From: Prosthecochloris sp.
GTDB lineage: Bacteria > Bacteroidota > Chlorobiia > Chlorobiales > Chlorobiaceae
Assembly: GCA_015482705.2 (NCBI GenBank)
Contig: JADMLA020000039.1
Span: 80,778-144,777, forward strand
Length of the DNA: 64,000 nt
Direction of reading: 5' to 3'
Shown: one piece after another, positions 1-8,901 of the stretch
Numbering within the stretch: position 1 is the first letter of the stretch
Layout: each line of letters opens with the position of its first letter
Notes under the pieces: model-generated
Database searches by the model: none
What the model was told of the DNA's origin: nothing
What the model saw: the letters and a program-made list of their open reading frames with translations, nothing else
Translations under genes and position numbers: made by a program

Positions 1-61
1 GAAGATGGTTGACGATGGTCGCAGAACCACATTCGAAAACATTTCTGGTAGTATAATCCAT
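1..61 (-). CDS. Start of an unidentified gene running off the left edge
   Basis: An open frame begins with ATG 40 nt after the rhodanese stop, on the same strand, and runs off the window edge. The visible N-terminus is MDYTTRNVFECGSATIVNHL (20 residues). The close spacing suggests it is the next gene of the CDGSH-rhodanese group. There is no clear Shine-Dalgarno and too little sequence to name a family. Confidence 0.45.
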   Translation of the reverse strand, partial: MDYTTRNVFECGSATIVNHL

Positions 62-101
62 GGGGGATCGTCGTTGATTCTTGATAGCCGCAGTATAAAC
101 A

Positions 102-1388
102 TCATTTCGGCATACCTGTTGCATAAGGATTCGCAGGATCGCTGCTCCACTCGAACCACCCACCGTCGTAGACCGACACTCGCGGCCACCCCATCAATAA
201 CGCGTTGAACCATGCTTCACTTCCCCGCCAACCGGTACCGCAATAAAATGCAAGGTGCTTTTCGGAAACGATCCCGGATCGTTTCCAAACGGCGTCAATC
301 TCATGGTACTCACGCGTGGTGTGGTCGAGATTACGATAATTTTCCATGTGATAGGCATCGCTGCCGCAATCGGCGAACACCGCCCCCGGGATGCGTCCTT
401 TCTTTTTGATATAGTTGTATCCGCTTACCTCACCTATATACTCAGGGTAGCTTCTAACGCAGACCAGATCGGCATCTTTCGACAGAAGCATCTGTTTCGC
501 TTCAGGCGTATCGACCGCGAGTTCCGGCCTGACCGGTATCATAGAACCGAACGATTCAGCCGGTTGTTTCGGCACATCGTCCATACTGATTTCATATCCG
601 GCATCCACCCAGGAACGATAGCCACCATTCAAAACACGCACATCCTTTACACCGGCATACATCATGATGAAAGCAAGACGGATAGCTCCTATATGCCCTG
701 CCGCGCTGCCGGGAAAATCATCGGCGTTATCAGGCTGCATGAACTTGCCATAAAGAACGACTGTTGTATCAGCGGTTATCCCGTGCTGTTCGAGAGCGGC
801 TTTCAACTCCTCCGGACTGCGCCGGTTCCATGTTTCTGGTGATTCGAGCGCCAGTGTATCCATATCGACGGCCCCCGGTATATGCCCGCTCAAATAAGCA
901 TCACGGTTCCGGTAGTGAGCATGACAAACAACAAATCGATCGCTGCCGTACCCCTCGGGAGCTGCACCTGCTATAAGCATCTTCACCCATTCAGGTGAAA
1001 CAAGCCGGTGATAGTTGACGAGTTTCTGCATCGGCAACATATCGTTCACCGACCATTCCGATATAAACCGATTGTACACAGAAACCTTGTCATAACCGTT
1101 TTCCCTGAACTTTGCTGCCGTTTTATCGCTTTGTTCCGGAGTATATCCGTATATCACAACAGGATGGTCCGGCAAGATGTTCTTGAACTGCAGAATCCTG
1201 AGCCAGTCAGAGTAAGGAAGCCACTTTTCAGGCAATGTTTTTGCCCCCTTGATATGCCCGCCCCGAGCCTCGTTCTGCATCCGCCAACCGTTATAAGCAT
1301 CTATTGAACGCACGTCGATGACTGCTACATCATCATTTTCCAGAAGCTCCTGCAATGCTTCTGTCGTCATTTCTTTTGATTCAGGCAT
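102..1388 (-). CDS. Three-domain rhodanese-like sulfurtransferase
   Basis: A 428-aa protein built of three rhodanese folds, at about residues 5-115, 125-270 and 290-425. Only the last has a catalytic loop: CGTGWRG with Cys383, in the CxxGxR form that carries a persulfide. In the first two domains the equivalent strand ends in YGYTPE and YGKFMQ, so they lack the cysteine and are probably structural or regulatory. No signal peptide is evident, so it is probably cytoplasmic. Sulfurtransferases of this type move sulfane sulfur between thiosulfate or thiols and acceptor proteins, which fits the sox cluster nearby. The gene follows the CDGSH gene by about 95 nt on the same strand. A TTG five codons upstream (1403) is an alternative start; neither has a good ribosome-binding site. 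Family is certain, substrate is inferred. Confidence 0.85.
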   Translation of the reverse strand: MPESKEMTTEALQELLENDDVAVIDVRSIDAYNGWRMQNEARGGHIKGAKTLPEKWLPYSDWLRILQFKNILPDHPVVIYGYTPEQSDKTAAKFRENGYDKVSVYNRFISEWSVNDMLPMQKLVNYHRLVSPEWVKMLIAGAAPEGYGSDRFVVCHAHYRNRDAYLSGHIPGAVDMDTLALESPETWNRRSPEELKAALEQHGITADTTVVLYGKFMQPDNADDFPGSAAGHIGAIRLAFIMMYAGVKDVRVLNGGYRSWVDAGYEISMDDVPKQPAESFGSMIPVRPELAVDTPEAKQMLLSKDADLVCVRSYPEYIGEVSGYNYIKKKGRIPGAVFADCGSDAYHMENYRNLDHTTREYHEIDAVWKRSGIVSEKHLAFYCGTGWRGSEAWFNALLMGWPRVSVYDGGWFEWSSDPANPYATGMPK

Positions 1389-1484
1389 GGTATTTTGTTT
1401 CAATTCGGTTGCAGCGGATGACAGGTTATCGTCATCATCTCGGTAACGACCAACTACCGGTACTTCATCATTCAGTGATGCTCT

Positions 1485-2132
1485 TTATTCAATCGATGTC
1501 ACCCTGCCATTTTCCCTGAATCGTTTGAACCAATGCTGACCGTCACAAAAAGGCTTGTTTTTGGATTGGCCACACCGACACAATGTATAGTGTTCATTGG
1601 ATTCAGGCTTATCAGCATCATGAAGAGAAATGCTGCCCTTTACGTAATACGGCCCGTTTTCAGTGATACGTATTTCAGGGTTTTCAGAAAAGTTATCGTG
1701 TAACCGCGCTCCAATGGAATAACTTAACGCACCGGAAGGACACTTCTTTATTGTCTCGATAATTTTCTCGACACGTTCCCCATCGGGATCGATCCAGGGC
1801 TCATATTTCCTGAAAAACACTTTAGGTAGACCATCCGTGCAAAACCCTGCGTGAGAACAGATTCCACGATCATCGTGGATGGTTATGTTCTCTCCTTTGT
1901 AACTATCACTTCGCCTAGGCGGCCTTCCATCCTGTTTCTCATCTGTCCACCCGATCTTCGCATGCGTACCGTCACAAAAAGGCTTGTGCTCAGACCCACC
2001 GCAACGGCATAGAGCAATGACAGAAGTACGAAGAGGAAAAATATCTCCATTCGACTCTGTAATGCTTTCAATGTTTTCTACAATCAACGGACCGTTTGGC
2101 GAAGGCGCAATCGTAATTTCTTTTTTCCCCAT
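1485..2132 (-). CDS. CDGSH / ferredoxin-like / CDGSH iron-sulfur protein
   Basis: A 215-aa protein with three iron-sulfur modules in a row. CDGSH module 1 has Cys42, Cys44, Cys53 and His57 (C-x-C...CDGTH). A divergent ferredoxin-like segment has Cys92, Cys98 and Cys131 followed by Pro. CDGSH module 2 has Cys185, Cys187, Cys196 and His200. CDGSH modules bind [2Fe-2S] with three Cys and one His and act in redox sensing or electron/cluster transfer. The middle segment resembles the single-cluster ferredoxins often fused to CDGSH. No signal peptide is seen. The start is supported by AGGAG seven to nine nt before ATG. It heads a likely operon with the triple rhodanese and is divergent from the esterase gene. 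The partner is unknown. Confidence 0.88.
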   Translation of the reverse strand: MGKKEITIAPSPNGPLIVENIESITESNGDIFPLRTSVIALCRCGGSEHKPFCDGTHAKIGWTDEKQDGRPPRRSDSYKGENITIHDDRGICSHAGFCTDGLPKVFFRKYEPWIDPDGERVEKIIETIKKCPSGALSYSIGARLHDNFSENPEIRITENGPYYVKGSISLHDADKPESNEHYTLCRCGQSKNKPFCDGQHWFKRFRENGRVTSIE

Positions 2133-2403
2133 TTGTCGACTCTCCTGAACACGTTTTTCTGCTTGATTTACCTTTCTGATTATAACAACCTCTCATTCAA
2201 TTTGAGTAATTGTACAGTATCGTCCAAAAACCAAAAAGAATTTCATAAGCGTCTCACTGCTCGTACCGAACTCCCTCTTCACCCCTGAAACAGTGATAAT
2301 AAATCGATAGTTTTGACTCACTGATTTTCTGGGATATATTAACAAGCAAGAAATGTACACAAGGCTTCCCTGCCCAATATGCAATGATCATCAATCTCCC
2401 TCG

Positions 2404-3051
2404 ATGCCTGAACACTACTTTATAAAAACCGAAATCTCGGGCCGCTACCTTCTACAAAAACCTTCGGGAGCAGATCCCTTCCACCTCATTGTTGGCTTTC
2501 ACGGATACGGTCAGCTTGCTGAAGACGAACTTGCGCTCCTGAAAGGCATGACCGGAAATTCGGCTTGGCTCTGCTGTGCTGTCGAGGCGCTTCATCCATT
2601 TTACAAACAGAAGGGTATGGTTGGCGCAAACTGGATGACCAGTCGCAATCGTGAATTGATGATACAAGAAAACATCAGCTACGTCAACGCCGTGATAACC
2701 GAATTGGAGAAACGATATCCTTTAAGCGGAACTCTCGTATATCACGGTTTTTCTATGGGGACAGCAATGGCTGCCCGTTCAGCACTTCTCGGAAACAGTG
2801 AATCGGCTGCAGTCATGTTCCTTGGCGGCAATATTCCACCGGAACACGAGAAACTCGGAAAAATGAAAAGAGCGCATATCGCAAGGGGTAACACCGATCG
2901 GCTTTATACACAAAATGAATTTGAGCGGGATAAAAAAAGATTACATGAATCAGGGATACCTTTTGAACATTGCTGTTTTCCCGGCGGTCATCAAGCTGAC
3001 GATCGATACCTCGAATCGGCCGGCATTTTTCTCGAACGACTGCTCGCATGA
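2404..3051 (+). CDS. Alpha/beta hydrolase, phospholipase/carboxylesterase type
   Basis: A 215-aa serine hydrolase. It shows the oxyanion segment FHGYG, the nucleophile elbow GFSMG (Ser117), a likely acid Asp164 in GNTDRL and a C-terminal His195 in PGGHQ, the usual order for the phospholipase/carboxylesterase family. No signal peptide. It is the only plus-strand gene in the first 13 kb and lies alone between the CDGSH operon and the radical SAM gene, ending 10 nt from the tail of the latter. An ATG at 2353 would add 17 residues rich in Cys and Pro; the start at 2404 is preferred because the esterase-like sequence begins there. Substrate unknown. Confidence 0.8.
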   Translation: MPEHYFIKTEISGRYLLQKPSGADPFHLIVGFHGYGQLAEDELALLKGMTGNSAWLCCAVEALHPFYKQKGMVGANWMTSRNRELMIQENISYVNAVITELEKRYPLSGTLVYHGFSMGTAMAARSALLGNSESAAVMFLGGNIPPEHEKLGKMKRAHIARGNTDRLYTQNEFERDKKRLHESGIPFEHCCFPGGHQADDRYLESAGIFLERLLA

Positions 3052-3060
3052 CCTGAACGT

Positions 3061-4050
3061 TTAAAAACTTCCTGCTTCCAACTTCAGATTGTGTTCCGGA
3101 AAGTTGTTATCCAGAAAGGTTGAAAATTGAACCATGTTTTCGAAAAAAGTCTCGATCTGAAACGTCTCTTCGATAAGTTTTCCACGCTTCCAACAGCTGA
3201 ACGTGTCCGGCTTGGCAAAATCGATCAAACATATTTCGATTTTATGATTCTGGTGATATTCATAACAACCCATACATCCGAAACAACGATTACCCGGTGT
3301 AGTATCCAGACCATCGAATTTTACCTTACGCTCAAAGTTTTCATCTCTCGGAATCTGCTCATCGACGACACGTTTGAGCCCCTGTAATGAATATGGTTCT
3401 GAATCGATGAATCTGCCGACCTTCCCGACAGACCGGTAATGGACATATCTGACGTTTTTATACGCTCTCGATAAATCCATCAATTGCGTGACAACCCCCT
3501 CGTTGACGTCGCGGACAATGATAGCTGTAATCGCTATACGACCAATACACGCATCATCGAGGTTCTTCAGAGCAGTCAGTTTTTCTTCAGCCACATCGCC
3601 ATTATCTATAAACCGATACCATTCATTGTTTTTTCCTCCATTCATCGATAACGTCGCGATAACAGGGACGCCTGTGTTTTTTATAGACCGGACGAAAGAA
3701 GTGTCGGCCAGCATTGTTCCATTTGAAACAAACGAAACCATATGGTTATACTCGTTAGCCGTTACAATGAATTCCAAAAATTGCGGATGGAGGGTTGGTT
3801 CACCCCCCATGAACCTGAAAGCCACTCGGCTCGGCAATCGCCTGCATACCTCTCGAAAGTAATCCAAAGACATGTCCGGTAATGATCTGACGGGATTGTA
3901 ACAGTAGTTGCAGTTGTAGTTGCAGCGGTGCGTCAGATCGACATAGATGAGAGGAAAAGGGTTTTCGTCAACGCTATGAACTATCTTTGAGCCAAGTTTA
4001 CCTGATGGATACTTTTTTAGCTTGGGTATACTGTGCAGTTGCCCTGGCAT
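3061..4050 (-). CDS. Radical SAM protein with extra C-terminal cysteines
   Basis: A 329-aa radical SAM enzyme. The cluster motif CNYNCNYC gives Cys43, Cys47 and Cys50 for the SAM-binding [4Fe-4S] centre, and MGGEPT follows at about residue 82. Near the C-terminus are CFGCMGC (256, 259, 262), Cys274 and Cys286, which could bind an auxiliary cluster, though the spacing is not a clear SPASM pattern. The body resembles peptide- or cofactor-modifying radical SAM proteins. It lies downstream of dsbD on the same strand with a 240-nt gap and has no obvious partner peptide. A TTG at 4059 is an alternative start. Function not assigned. Confidence 0.8.
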   Translation of the reverse strand: MPGQLHSIPKLKKYPSGKLGSKIVHSVDENPFPLIYVDLTHRCNYNCNYCYNPVRSLPDMSLDYFREVCRRLPSRVAFRFMGGEPTLHPQFLEFIVTANEYNHMVSFVSNGTMLADTSFVRSIKNTGVPVIATLSMNGGKNNEWYRFIDNGDVAEEKLTALKNLDDACIGRIAITAIIVRDVNEGVVTQLMDLSRAYKNVRYVHYRSVGKVGRFIDSEPYSLQGLKRVVDEQIPRDENFERKVKFDGLDTTPGNRCFGCMGCYEYHQNHKIEICLIDFAKPDTFSCWKRGKLIEETFQIETFFENMVQFSTFLDNNFPEHNLKLEAGSF

Positions 4051-4298
4051 GGATTTCAATTTTGTGTTGATCGGAGAAAAACACCTTTTTTTAAACCACT
4101 ATTATGACCAGCTGTGATAAAAACAAGGGGGTAAAACGAGAAAAGCTTATGTGTAATTTCGCTATTCCTCTTGAAACAGTCAAGAAAAGAGTGGATATAT
4201 TCACTCATTTTCAACGAGACATGGCTGTTTTTTCCTGAAACGCAATACGTTCTGCCAGCAACACACCCGATACCGTGCATTCAGGCTTTTTCCATGGT

Positions 4299-6224
4299 CT
4301 ATTGTCCTATAAAACGCTCGATATGTTCGATAAAATTGGCAGGATTAATAAATCCGGCGATCCTGCTTTCGGGGATCTCCCTGCCGGAACTGTCGAAAAA
4401 AACGATACCGGGTGGCCCGAAAATGGAGAATCGTTTCATCAGTGCACGTTCTTCCTCGGTATTTGCAGTAACATCGGCCTTGAGAAGTGAGATACTCTCG
4501 AGTTTTTCAACCACGCGCGAATCACTGAACGTGAGATGTTCGAGCTCTTTGCAAGAAACACACCAATCGGCATAAAAGTCAAGCATGACTGGACGTTGAG
4601 CAGATTCTAAAGCCCTGTCCAGTTCTTCAACCGAATGAATCATGGTAAAACGAAGCGATTTTTCTGCCTCTGCACGCCTTTCTGAACCTCCTGATATACC
4701 GGATAAAGGTTCGAACACACTGTCGCCTCCGGAAGCAGCACCAGTGAGTTCCACAACACCGACTATGAGCAAGAGAACCCCAAAAGCTTTTCTGAAACGT
4801 TCACCGACCGTAGGCTGCCCGGCTATGCATTCAAAGACCCCAAGAAATACCGAACAAAGTATGGCAAAGGACCCCCATGCCAGCAACACCGCCCATGCAG
4901 GCAATACAGGAGTGACGATCCAGATAGCAACAGCTATCAGAAGAAAACCGAATAAGTGTTTCACTCCTGTCATCCATGCTCCTGCACGTGGCAGGAGATA
5001 GCCTGCCGACAGTCCTACAAGAAGAAGCGGAACACTCATACCCGATGCCATGGAAAACAATGCAAGTCCTCCTGTAACGACATTTTTTGTCTGGCTGATA
5101 TAAACCAGCGTTCCTGCCAAAGGAGCGGCGACACATGGACCGACAACGAGTGCCGAAATGGCCCCCATGACAAAAACCGCCGGAAAACGCCCTCCTTTCA
5201 TGATCCTCGACGTTCCGGTCAATCTTGTCTGCAGCGCCGAGGGTATCTGGATTTGATAGACATCGAACATCGAAAGCGCAAGGAGAACAAGCAGCGCAGA
5301 AAAAATCCCAAGCACTTCAGGCCTCTGCAGAAAACCGGCAAGTCCCTCTCCTGCAAGTCCGGCCAGCACTCCCAGCATAGTATAGACAGTCGCCATTCCG
5401 AGACTGTAGACAAGCGCAAGGAGAAAACCTCGCAGACGGGTAACAGATCCTTCACCGACAATGATCGATGACAGGATCGGAACCATCGGAAGGATACAAG
5501 GTGTGAACGACAGCAAAAGCCCGAAAAAAAGGAACATCAGAGATATTTTCCAGAAGCTCCCCTCTTCGAGCGTCGAACTGAAAAAGCTTTCCTGTTCAGA
5601 GGAAGAAAGGTTGCGGGAAGACTCCGTTGCTGTATTCGACGACACTGTTTTTGAAAAAACACCACCGGTTTTTTCCGGAACAAGAAGGCCGGGCCGTTCA
5701 GGATCGACCAGAAATTTGTCCGTTACCGGGGGATAACAGAGCCCCCCTTCAGCACATCCCTGATAGGTGACCTTCAAAGTAAAAGGCTCCGATGCCGAAA
5801 CAAGCGGAAGGGAAAGCGAAAGAGTATCGTGGTATATTTCCGATTCGTCTCCTGTCAGGGGGTCGACAAACATTGTTCCTTTCGGGAAAACAAGCGTTCC
5901 AAGCCTCTGAGCACCATCTTCAACCGACACATCGACCTGTTCGCGATACAGCTTACAGCCTTCGGCTATTGTCCAACGTAATGCAATCGAACCGGAACCA
6001 CGAAGCTCTGCCTCGAGTCTGAATGCTTTTTCAGGTTCAAGAAATTCCGAAGCATCGATCTCATAAAGAGCAGGAAGCGATAACAAAACTATCCAGGCAA
6101 GAAAAATCGTGCGTTTGAAACGAGAAGCAAGAGAGAAAATCACCGTTTTGTAAAATAAGATTGATTTGAATCGACAACCGTATGTATTACCGAACAGCAC
6201 CCGCTCTCTGTTCATCAGTTTCAA
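4299..6224 (-). CDS. dsbD: Thiol:disulfide interchange protein, DsbD type
   Basis: About 640 aa with the full three-part DsbD plan. The periplasmic alpha domain has Cys157 and Cys163 (GCAEGGLCYPP). About eight membrane segments include the redox pair Cys243 (FTPCILP) and Cys364 (VGPCVAAP). The C-terminal thioredoxin domain has CVSC (555/558). It would carry reducing equivalents from cytoplasmic thioredoxin across the membrane to periplasmic thiol proteins. Its start overlaps the end of soxW by 38 nt, so the natural partner is SoxW, and through it SoxY or other Sox thiols. The first 35 residues look unlike a signal peptide; a hydrophobic stretch begins near residue 38, so a downstream start such as GTG at 6143 is possible. 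Confidence 0.9.
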   Translation of the reverse strand: MKLMNRERVLFGNTYGCRFKSILFYKTVIFSLASRFKRTIFLAWIVLLSLPALYEIDASEFLEPEKAFRLEAELRGSGSIALRWTIAEGCKLYREQVDVSVEDGAQRLGTLVFPKGTMFVDPLTGDESEIYHDTLSLSLPLVSASEPFTLKVTYQGCAEGGLCYPPVTDKFLVDPERPGLLVPEKTGGVFSKTVSSNTATESSRNLSSSEQESFFSSTLEEGSFWKISLMFLFFGLLLSFTPCILPMVPILSSIIVGEGSVTRLRGFLLALVYSLGMATVYTMLGVLAGLAGEGLAGFLQRPEVLGIFSALLVLLALSMFDVYQIQIPSALQTRLTGTSRIMKGGRFPAVFVMGAISALVVGPCVAAPLAGTLVYISQTKNVVTGGLALFSMASGMSVPLLLVGLSAGYLLPRAGAWMTGVKHLFGFLLIAVAIWIVTPVLPAWAVLLAWGSFAILCSVFLGVFECIAGQPTVGERFRKAFGVLLLIVGVVELTGAASGGDSVFEPLSGISGGSERRAEAEKSLRFTMIHSVEELDRALESAQRPVMLDFYADWCVSCKELEHLTFSDSRVVEKLESISLLKADVTANTEEERALMKRFSIFGPPGIVFFDSSGREIPESRIAGFINPANFIEHIERFIGQ

Positions 6225-6777
6225 GGGCTCGCAAAATCAGCTGCTCCAGGGCTTCCCTGCTCTGAAAACCCTTAGCGACCGTGATTAGAGAGCCGTCCCG
6301 GCCAATGACAAATGATACGGGAATCGCACGAAGTCCACCTGGGATATAATCGCCAAAGGTGGAAATCATCGCCTGATCACCGATCATAACGGGATAATTG
6401 ATGCCATACTCCCAAATAAAATCATTGATACTCTGTTCTTCATCCCTGAATCCAATGCCGATGAAGGTGAATCCATCCTTACCGTATTTCTCCTGAAGTT
6501 CAACCATATCCGGAATTTCCTGGCGGCATGGGGGGCACCATGAAGCGAAAAAGTTAACAATATAGGCTTTACCCGCCAGGGTCCGGCTCGAGATTTCAGT
6601 TCCATCAAGGGCTTTAGCGTTTATCAGAGGACCGGAAACCGAAGTTTGCGGGTTTATCATCATGACCGCCAGAAGCATCATGGAGATACCAAGTCCTGAA
6701 AATGACTTGCTCAGCTTGTTCATGCTCATACCGTCGTTCATTCGTATATTTTCATTGACCTTATAGAAAAAATTCAT
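6187..6777 (-). CDS. soxW: SoxW, periplasmic thioredoxin
   Basis: A 196-aa TlpA/thioredoxin-like protein with an N-terminal hydrophobic anchor (about residues 27-43) and the active site WCPPC (Cys81, Cys84). In Sox systems SoxW keeps periplasmic thiols, notably the SoxY cysteine, reduced. Its ATG shares one base with the soxB stop (TGATG), a translational coupling arrangement, and its tail overlaps dsbD, which would supply electrons. Internal Met codons at residues 13, 17 and 19 are alternative starts; the first is chosen for the coupling. Confidence 0.9.
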   Translation of the reverse strand: MNFFYKVNENIRMNDGMSMNKLSKSFSGLGISMMLLAVMMINPQTSVSGPLINAKALDGTEISSRTLAGKAYIVNFFASWCPPCRQEIPDMVELQEKYGKDGFTFIGIGFRDEEQSINDFIWEYGINYPVMIGDQAMISTFGDYIPGGLRAIPVSFVIGRDGSLITVAKGFQSREALEQLILRALETDEQRAGAVR

Positions 6778-8531
6778 CAGGAAAAATCGGCACCCGGGTT
6801 GGATTCGGCATTTTTTACAACCGGTGATCCGGAACTGTTTACTTCAACGGTCTTGACATCCTTCAAATATTCGGCAACGCTCTCCCAAACCGGCTCTCCG
6901 GGAGACTGAGCTCCAACCGTAGCCCAGCCCGCTACCCGGTACTTGGCCGAAACATCGAGGGGTTTACCATCGGAAAACCGCATATTGCCTATACGTTTTC
7001 CAAATACCGCTGAGGGGTTTATAGTGTACTGTATACCTCCGACACGTACCATATCCCCCCCCTGCTGGTAGTAGGGATCGGCATTGAAAAGATTGTCCGC
7101 GACATCTTCCAGGATAGCCCTGATCTGGGTACCGGTCATGTCACGGACATACGTTTCAGGATAGGTCATACAGGTTTGATCGAGCACATGCTCCATGGTG
7201 ACGGTTTGCCCGGGCAGAAGCGTCGTTCCCCATCGAAACCCGGGTGAAAGGGCAATTTGGGCGTCGTTGCGGGCAATAAGCGCATCACAGATAACCCTGT
7301 CGAACGGACCGTCGAAATTACCTCTTCGGTAAAGCAACGAATCTGTTGTAGCAAGCGGTTGATGAAGCTTGTCGAAGTAAGGCTTGCGGATATCGTCGAT
7401 CATCGCTTTCATTTTCCGGTCTTCTCCGAGTTCGTTCGAAAAAACGGGTAAAAGCCGGTAACGATAATCTTGTACTCTTCCGTTTCCGAGCTCGAGATCC
7501 ATCACTCCCAGAAACTTGCCGTTCGACCCGGCATTGGTTACAAGAGTACGACCCCTTGCATTTCGAACTTCGAAAGGTCGAGGAATCGCATCATGGGTAT
7601 GCCCACCGAAAATCACATCGATACCGCTGACCTCTCCTGCCAGTTTGATATCGACATCCATACCATTGTGAGAGATCAGTATCACGGCATCGGGCCGTTC
7701 ATCTCGACGGATCTTGTCAACCAGCTCCTGAAGCTCCATGCTGTTGATACCGAACGTCCAGTCGGGAATGAATCGTTGCGGATTCGCAATCGGTGTGTAG
7801 GGAAAGGCCTGGCCGATAACGGCGATCCTCTTCCTGCCGAGTTCTTTCATGACATGTGGCCTGAATGCATGCCCTGTCATTTCATCGAATGCCTCGACTC
7901 CTTCGAAAAGCGCCTCTTCCTTGACTTTAACGTTCTGGGCGACAAAATCTCCCTTGAACCTCTCGAGGTTGCTGCGAACAACCTCAGCCCCATAGGTGAA
8001 CTCCCAATGGCCAGTCATCACATCAACACCGAGAAGGTTACAGGCATCGACCATATCGGTTCCCTTTGTCCACAATGCCGTCCCCGAACCCTGCCACGTA
8101 TCACCGGTGTCGAACAGAAGTGTTTTATCCCTTCCGAACACGCCCCTCATTTTGTCGACCAAGGTCTTCAGATGTGCAAACCCTCCAAGCTTTCCGAACC
8201 GCTGAGCCGCATCGACATAATCAAGAGAAGTGTATGCATAAGCAAAAGGACTGCCGGCGGAGATTTTGTAATATTCAAGAAAAGCCTGACCAACCAGATG
8301 AGGAGGACGCCCGAAAGCCTCCCCGAAACCCAGATTCAGACTTGGCTCACGATAATAAACAGGCATCAGCTGTGCATGGGTATCGGTAATATGCAGTAGT
8401 CGTATATCTCCAAACTCCGGAAAACTGTACATATCAGCAGCCGAATTACAACCTTGAATACCTGCCGGCAACATGCCGGCAACACCGGCTATACCAAGAA
8501 TACGAAGAAATTCACGGCGTGAAATTTGCAT
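6777..8531 (-). CDS. soxB: SoxB, dimanganese sulfate thiohydrolase
   Basis: A 584-aa metallophosphatase/5'-nucleotidase-fold enzyme that hydrolyses the sulfonate from SoxY-bound thiosulfate and releases sulfate in the periplasm. The N-terminus carries a Tat signal (SRREFLRILG). Metal-binding motifs visible in order are DTHAQ (50-54), DTGDTW (141-146), GHWEF (174-178), SHNGMD and GGHTHD. The C-terminal nucleotidase-like domain follows. The start at 8531 is chosen over an upstream ATG at 8573 because it places the Tat motif at the terminus and has a purine-rich AAAGAAAGAAC just before it. It follows soxK and is coupled to soxW. Confidence 0.96.
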   Translation of the reverse strand: MQISRREFLRILGIAGVAGMLPAGIQGCNSAADMYSFPEFGDIRLLHITDTHAQLMPVYYREPSLNLGFGEAFGRPPHLVGQAFLEYYKISAGSPFAYAYTSLDYVDAAQRFGKLGGFAHLKTLVDKMRGVFGRDKTLLFDTGDTWQGSGTALWTKGTDMVDACNLLGVDVMTGHWEFTYGAEVVRSNLERFKGDFVAQNVKVKEEALFEGVEAFDEMTGHAFRPHVMKELGRKRIAVIGQAFPYTPIANPQRFIPDWTFGINSMELQELVDKIRRDERPDAVILISHNGMDVDIKLAGEVSGIDVIFGGHTHDAIPRPFEVRNARGRTLVTNAGSNGKFLGVMDLELGNGRVQDYRYRLLPVFSNELGEDRKMKAMIDDIRKPYFDKLHQPLATTDSLLYRRGNFDGPFDRVICDALIARNDAQIALSPGFRWGTTLLPGQTVTMEHVLDQTCMTYPETYVRDMTGTQIRAILEDVADNLFNADPYYQQGGDMVRVGGIQYTINPSAVFGKRIGNMRFSDGKPLDVSAKYRVAGWATVGAQSPGEPVWESVAEYLKDVKTVEVNSSGSPVVKNAESNPGADFS

Positions 8532-8582
8532 AGTTCTTTCTTTTTGAATGAAAGTCTTTTCTCTGAGAGGCAAAACAGCAGC

Positions 8583-8888
8583 TCAATGTACTGGAATAAA
8601 TTCCTGCCAATGGTTGTGCATGAAAGTCCCTTGCCCGACAGCCAGCTCTCCCTGGCGCAATGCCTCCCCTGCAAGCATAGCAGCCTGCTTTTCATGACCT
8701 TTTTCCAGTGCCTCACGGGCCTCGGCTATAAGGGTGGCCGTATCTCTCCATTCAAAACCCAGATCTGCCGCTCCTTTCCTGGCCTCCTCTGCCTTCAGGA
8801 TAAGTTGCTCTGCAGAAGGAGCGGCATACAGCGTAGGACCAGACAGCAACAATATCAATAAGCAGTACCATGGAATCAGTTTCTTCAT
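8583..8888 (-). CDS. soxK: SoxK, SoxAX-binding small subunit
   Basis: A 101-aa exported protein: signal peptide at residues 1-22, then a short, charged, mostly helical mature part. In green sulfur bacteria this gene always sits between soxA and soxB, and the product (SoxK/SAXB) joins SoxA and SoxX and raises activity of the SoxAX cytochrome. AAGGAG lies about 10 nt before the ATG at 8888, which rules out the longer frame. The soxA stop is 13 nt upstream. Identification rests on position, size and sequence type. Confidence 0.88.
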   Translation of the reverse strand: MKKLIPWYCLLILLLSGPTLYAAPSAEQLILKAEEARKGAADLGFEWRDTATLIAEAREALEKGHEKQAAMLAGEALRQGELAVGQGTFMHNHWQEFIPVH

Positions 8889-8901
8889 CACTCGTTTCTC
8901 C

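Noticed and set aside
2193..2384. 63-codon minus-strand frame upstream of the CDGSH gene
   Set aside because: No ribosome-binding site or family; lies in the divergent promoter region.
4056..4280. 74-codon minus-strand frame before the radical SAM gene
   Set aside because: Considered as a substrate peptide; no ribosome-binding site, no motif, and sequence looks random.
7470..8399. 309-codon plus-strand frame
   Set aside because: Antisense to soxB, whose motifs are unmistakable.
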